A DNA stretch of 64,000 bases from Leucocoprinus leucothites. Taxonomy: Eukaryota > Basidiomycota > Agaricomycetes > Agaricales > Agaricaceae. The stretch is taken from assembly GCA_013368445.1 (NCBI GenBank), contig JAACJO010000006.1, positions 992,001 to 1,056,000 of the forward strand. Reading direction: 5' to 3'. Positions within the stretch are counted from its first letter, which is position 1; each line of letters opens with the position of its first letter. This document shows, piece by piece, positions 60,962 to 64,000 of this stretch. A program made the position numbers and the translations under genes. Under the pieces are notes generated by a model, which saw only the letters and a list, made by a program, of their open reading frames with translations, made no database searches and was not told the origin of the DNA.

Positions 60962-62027
60962 CTACACGCCATCGTAGCTCGCACCGCCAGCCTGTCCAAC
61001 CCAGAAAAAAAAGAGGGAGGAAAAAGGAGGAGACCAGAGATCAAACCACTAGCGCCGACTACAACAAAGATACAACCACGCACCTTCCTCAATTTCACAA
61101 TAATAGGTTCCTCCTTCAAATCATCATGATCCTTCGCGGGAACCTCGATCGAGAATACTCTCAACACCGCCTTGACATCCGCTGTATGCACCGAAATCTA
61201 AATAACCGGAGGGAAGCGGAAGGATCCCGAGTCGGAACAGATGTGAGAAATCGAGAGGATGAAAGGAAGGAAGGAAATTGAGAATCAGATCAAGAAACCA
61301 AAGTGACGGAAGACAATGTAATGGAGTGAGTTGCTCACCTTTGCTTTTCTCATCACCTTGCAGCTCGGACCTATCCACACCTGTCAGTCGACGACATGGT
61401 CGAGAGGGCGGGAGAAATGGTTGAGAAGGGAAGGGTTGTTAGGTATTTTTAAGTAGAGACGGTTAAACCGATGTTACGACACGCGAGGTTGACGTGGGTC
61501 AAAGCGGGGTATAGTCGTTGTGAATGAGTGTCGTATGGTAAATCCCAGGAGAAGCGGCGCAACGCGCGAACCACGGAGAGGCGGAGGTCCATAGAGTCAC
61601 CAAGTGCCGTACAACCGACCCACCCACAGACGACAAGAAGAAAGAAAATTCTGACCATCAGCTAATCCGCATCTTCTCGAGTCGAAATGAGGGCACGAAC
61701 CACAAGAATAAACTTTTCCCTAACCGACTCCTTATCGTTTGAATATTTGACACGGACATAGGCATACGAAGCCCTCGAATCCTCCAAATTATCTTTCAAC
61801 TCTGCCAGTCCACCACTCCCAGTTTTCGTGAGCTTGAGCTTATCCGAGCGGTCAGACTCGTAGTCAATTAATAACCAATTTATATCCTTCTTGTCGTCGC
61901 GGACATCGTTGTACGCTAAATTGGCATCAAGTTAATGTCGTGTGATGGAATGTGATTAGTGAATAGATCCATCGAGAGAAACGAACAGCACACCATTGAC
62001 AATATCCTGATCTGACACGTCTGCCAT
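60962..62027 (-). CDS. Coactosin-like actin-binding protein (ADF-H domain)
   Basis: Single ADF-homology domain protein that binds F-actin. The ATG at 62027 gives MADVSDQDIVNG, then an intron and AYNDVRDDKKDINWLLIDYE. Next come KLKLTKTGSGGLAELKDNLE and DSRASYAYVRVKYSNDKESV, then FILV, a long intron (about 61382-61697), VWIGPSCKVMRKAK, another intron, and ISVHTADVKAVLRVFSIEVP. The 3' end needs one more intron: GTGCGT after KLRK to GGACAG at 60992, giving AGGASYDGV and TAG at 60964-60962. Reading through that intron would add an unrelated hydrophobic tail. Coactosin features KLTKTGSGGL, SVHTADVK and the short AGGA end support the call. About 145 residues, as expected. Confidence 0.87.
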
Positions 62028-62216
62028 GGTTGTAGTAAGGAAATAATAAGTATGGAGGAAGATAGGGGAGAGATGAGCAGGACCGACAACGAGCAACGTC
62101 GCCAGTATCTGATCACTCGGCAAATGCCGATCACCACCAAAATTATTCAATCCAATTCAATTCAATTTCATATTCCAAACATACGCGCTCACTACCACGA
62201 CAAAAGACATTACACC
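62028..62216. promoter_or_regulatory. Compact divergent promoter between coactosin and RRG9-like genes
   Basis: 189 bp separate the start codons at 62027 (-) and 62217 (+). It contains AT-rich aattcaattcaattt (62154-62168). Both transcripts must start within or overlap this short space. Confidence 0.5.
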
Positions 62217-62927
62217 ATGTCCTGGTCCATAAGCAGGACCTCCTCCCGCTCCCTCCTCACCCTCAGCCGACACTACTCCTCCTCTCAACCTCCATCCCAA
62301 GGGACACCAACATCCATAACCCCCGAAGCACGTCGCAAATGGGGTCTATCCGGCCTCCCCTCTCCCCAATCCATCCTCAACGACGACGACACTCCTCTCC
62401 CTCCCTCCCTCTCCCTCTCTTCCTCCTCCTCCTTCTCCTCAACCACAACAATAGAAGAAGAAGACCCCACAAACGCCCGCCGTAACCCTCTCACTCCCCC
62501 TCTCCACCTCCGCAAACCTCCCGGCGAACCAACACCAACAGAATGGCGTACCCACCGCCTCGCACTCAAACAAGCCTTTCCAGAAGGCTGGTCCCCACCA
62601 CGTAAACTCTCCCGTTCTGCAATGGAAGGTCTTCGTTCTTTACATCACATGGATCCTCAAAAGTTTACTACACCCGTATTAGCGGAGAGGTTTCACGTGA
62701 GTCCAGAGGCGGTGAGGAGGATATTGAAGAGTAAGTGGGAGCCTAGCGAGCAAAAGAGATCAAAGTGGATGGAGAAGGAGAGGAGGGAGAGGAAAGAGAA
62801 GGAGGAGAGGAAGCTGAAGATGTTTGAGAGTGAGATGGAGGAGACGAGAAGCATTTTGGAGGGCAGGATGTTCAGTGGGGGGTTGGAGTTGAGGGAGAGG
62901 AGGAGGTTCAAGTCGAGCTCGCGGTGA
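62217..62927 (+). CDS. RRG9: Mitochondrial RRG9/neugrin-like protein
   Basis: Predicted mitochondrial protein of the Rrg9/neugrin family, linked to respiratory growth and mitochondrial genome or RNA maintenance. The ATG at 62217 begins MSWSISRTSSRSLLTLSRHY, an arginine- and serine-rich presequence without acids. A Ser-rich, low-complexity linker (62395-62450) follows. The family core reads ALKQAFPEGWSPPRKLSRSA, MEGLRSLHHMDPQKFTTPVL and AERFHVSPEAVRRILKSKWE, a helix-turn-helix-like segment, then a Lys/Glu-rich coiled end and TGA at 62925-62927. No intron. The phrase P-x-K-x-T-x-x-x-L-A-x-x-F-x-V-S-P-E-A-V-R-R-I-L is the Rrg9/neugrin signature. An open frame continues upstream of the ATG but contains no better start. 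Confidence 0.85.
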   Translation: MSWSISRTSSRSLLTLSRHYSSSQPPSQGTPTSITPEARRKWGLSGLPSPQSILNDDDTPLPPSLSLSSSSSFSSTTTIEEEDPTNARRNPLTPPLHLRKPPGEPTPTEWRTHRLALKQAFPEGWSPPRKLSRSAMEGLRSLHHMDPQKFTTPVLAERFHVSPEAVRRILKSKWEPSEQKRSKWMEKERRERKEKEERKLKMFESEMEETRSILEGRMFSGGLELRERRRFKSSSR

Positions 62928-63697
62928 GGGTGTCCATTGAAGGATTTATTGGTTGTGGTATACCCTACTTTGGAATATTAATACTCGTGCGGTTGTATCA
63001 TATAGTCAAGCTTTTACTTTGTCCACATCTCTACTGAAATTGCTTGTGGGCACATTTACGGTTCTATTCGCTACAGGCAATATAGTCGGACGGATTACGG
63101 AGAAACATTAAGGCACCAGCCGAAATTTAGTATTAGGACGTAAGACTCGACGCTGCCGCCAGAAAGATAAGAGACAACCAACTACCAACCAACGGACAGT
63201 GTTGCTACATACATATTTAGTAACTACTAGGATCGTTCGCGTGTGCGTGTGTAGTGTCGATCTACCTTACTACAAACATACAATTACTTTTTTTATCTAC
63301 TCTACCTCAAAATAAGGATAAGGATAAATACCAAATCCCAGCCTGCATCAACAGTCAAAAGACATAAATAACGAACAAAAAAAATGGGAAGAAGAAAGGA
63401 AGAACCAAAGCGTAAAACACAGAAAACGGAAGTCGAAGAGAGAAGTAGAAGAAGGGCTAGAAAAATGTACAGAACGAAGCGGCAAAACAAACTCGTGATA
63501 CGCTTAGCGCACCAAAACCTGAAAAGTCCAAACACAACAACTGGCGAACGAAAGAAACGAAAACAACAATCCAACAAAAATGCCAAAACCAAACGGCGAA
63601 AACTTGTAAAAACTCGTCCAGAGTCAAAGTTCCAGCGTCCGTCTGTCCACAACCAAATCACCCGACCAAAAAAAGACGTACCCCCAACGCGAATCAT
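62928..63697. other. Convergent 3' region
   Basis: Between the ends of the RRG9-like gene (+) and the P450-like gene (-). No gene seen. The open frame 63384-63971 on + is rich in Lys/Arg and runs across the P450 exon, so it is treated as a shadow. Confidence 0.5.
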
Positions 63698-64000
63698 TCA
63701 CAACTCCATCCCCTTCCTCCTCTCATACCCCAACCAAAACTTCTTCTCAGGCCTACACAACAAAATATCGTTCCAATTCGGGGACGGAAGCTCTGAGTCC
63801 GCCTCCGCCAGCCCAGCACCAGGCCTTATCGGGTTCCCCTTTTTATCCACAACTCCAAAATCAAATCCGAGCACAAACATCGCGATGAGCAGCTTCAACT
63901 CAACTTTCGCAAGCCGTGTACCAAGACACATGCTTTTGCCTAACAATTTCGACACAATGCGAGTGAGCTAGAGCAAATATGAGACAGGAAAAGAAAGAAC
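63698..64000 (-). CDS. Cytochrome P450, C-terminal exon, partial at right edge
   Basis: The last exon probably starts at 63939 after an acceptor TTGTTAG and reads GKSMCLGTRLAKVELKLLIA, the haem-ligand loop G-x-x-x-C-x-G followed by the L helix, then MFVLGFDFGVVDKKGNPIRP and, after a Ser/Glu-rich insert, PNWNDILLCRPEKKFWLGYE. It ends RRKGMEL with a stop at 63700-63698. The Cys of CLG would bind haem. Upstream exons lie beyond the window, and 63940-64000 is intron or earlier exon sequence. The family class cannot be set from one exon. Confidence 0.65.

Noticed and set aside
60889..60990. Hydrophobic C-terminal extension of coactosin ending at 60889
   Set aside because: It arises from reading through a final intron. 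Splicing to 60991 gives the normal short AGGASYDGV end.
63384..63971. 195-residue Lys/Arg-rich open frame on +
   Set aside because: It runs antisense through the P450 exon and through low-complexity AAC/AAA-rich DNA; no family resemblance.

Overview
The window looks like nuclear DNA of a filamentous basidiomycete, probably an agaricomycete. Genes carry many short introns of about 50-60 nt with GT..AG borders. The housekeeping set is fungal: RLI1/ABCE1, a parvulin, GPI17, RFA3, NAC-beta, a fungal-type tRNA ligase TRL1, coactosin and an RRG9/neugrin-like protein. Families typical of basidiomycetes sit beside it: an adenylate-forming A-T-reductase, a reducing PKS and lineage-expanded seven-helix membrane proteins. 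Gene spans below run from the chosen start to the stop codon and include introns. Splice sites were read by eye.

Layout. 0.4-2.8 kb (-): RLI1. 4.2-4.8 kb (+): parvulin. 5.1-9.8 kb (-): a large SANT-domain co-repressor of the SNT1 type, with a long charged low-complexity tract. 10.0-11.9 kb (+): GPI transamidase subunit GPI17/PIG-S. 12.6-15.1 kb (+): a CUE-domain protein of the ASCC2/Cue3 type. 15.4-16.5 kb (+): a first seven-helix membrane protein. 17.1-17.6 kb (+): RFA3.

17.8-40.3 kb looks like a biosynthetic gene cluster. It holds a reducing iterative PKS (KS-AT-DH-cMT-region without a visible ER motif-KR-ACP-ACP-ACP-TE), a divergently transcribed 4-coumarate:CoA-ligase-like acyl-activating enzyme, an unrelated seven-helix membrane protein, a possibly broken small gene, a monocarboxylate-type MFS transporter and an NRPS-like adenylation-thiolation-reductase. 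A plausible reading is that the PKS builds a C-methylated, partly reduced chain, the ligase activates an acid, the A-T-R enzyme reduces an acid to an aldehyde or alcohol, and the MFS protein moves the product or an acid. Housekeeping genes follow at 42.3-44.7 kb (NAC-beta, an SSAT-like acetyltransferase).

46.7-60.8 kb is an unusual duplication block. Four apparently intact paralogues of the 15.4-kb membrane protein are arranged two on + and two on -, converging near 51.2 kb. The + pair comes from a tandem unit of about 2.43 kb. The - pair comes from a tandem unit of about 4.29 kb whose right border falls inside the tRNA ligase gene, so a truncated, frameshifted tRNA ligase pseudogene now lies between the two - copies and the intact TRL1 lies to the right. 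Fragments of further copies are visible in the spacers.

61.0-64.0 kb: coactosin (-), divergently paired with an RRG9-like mitochondrial protein (+), then the last exon of a probable cytochrome P450 (-) that runs off the right edge. I saw no rRNA, tRNA, transposon or CRISPR array that I could support.
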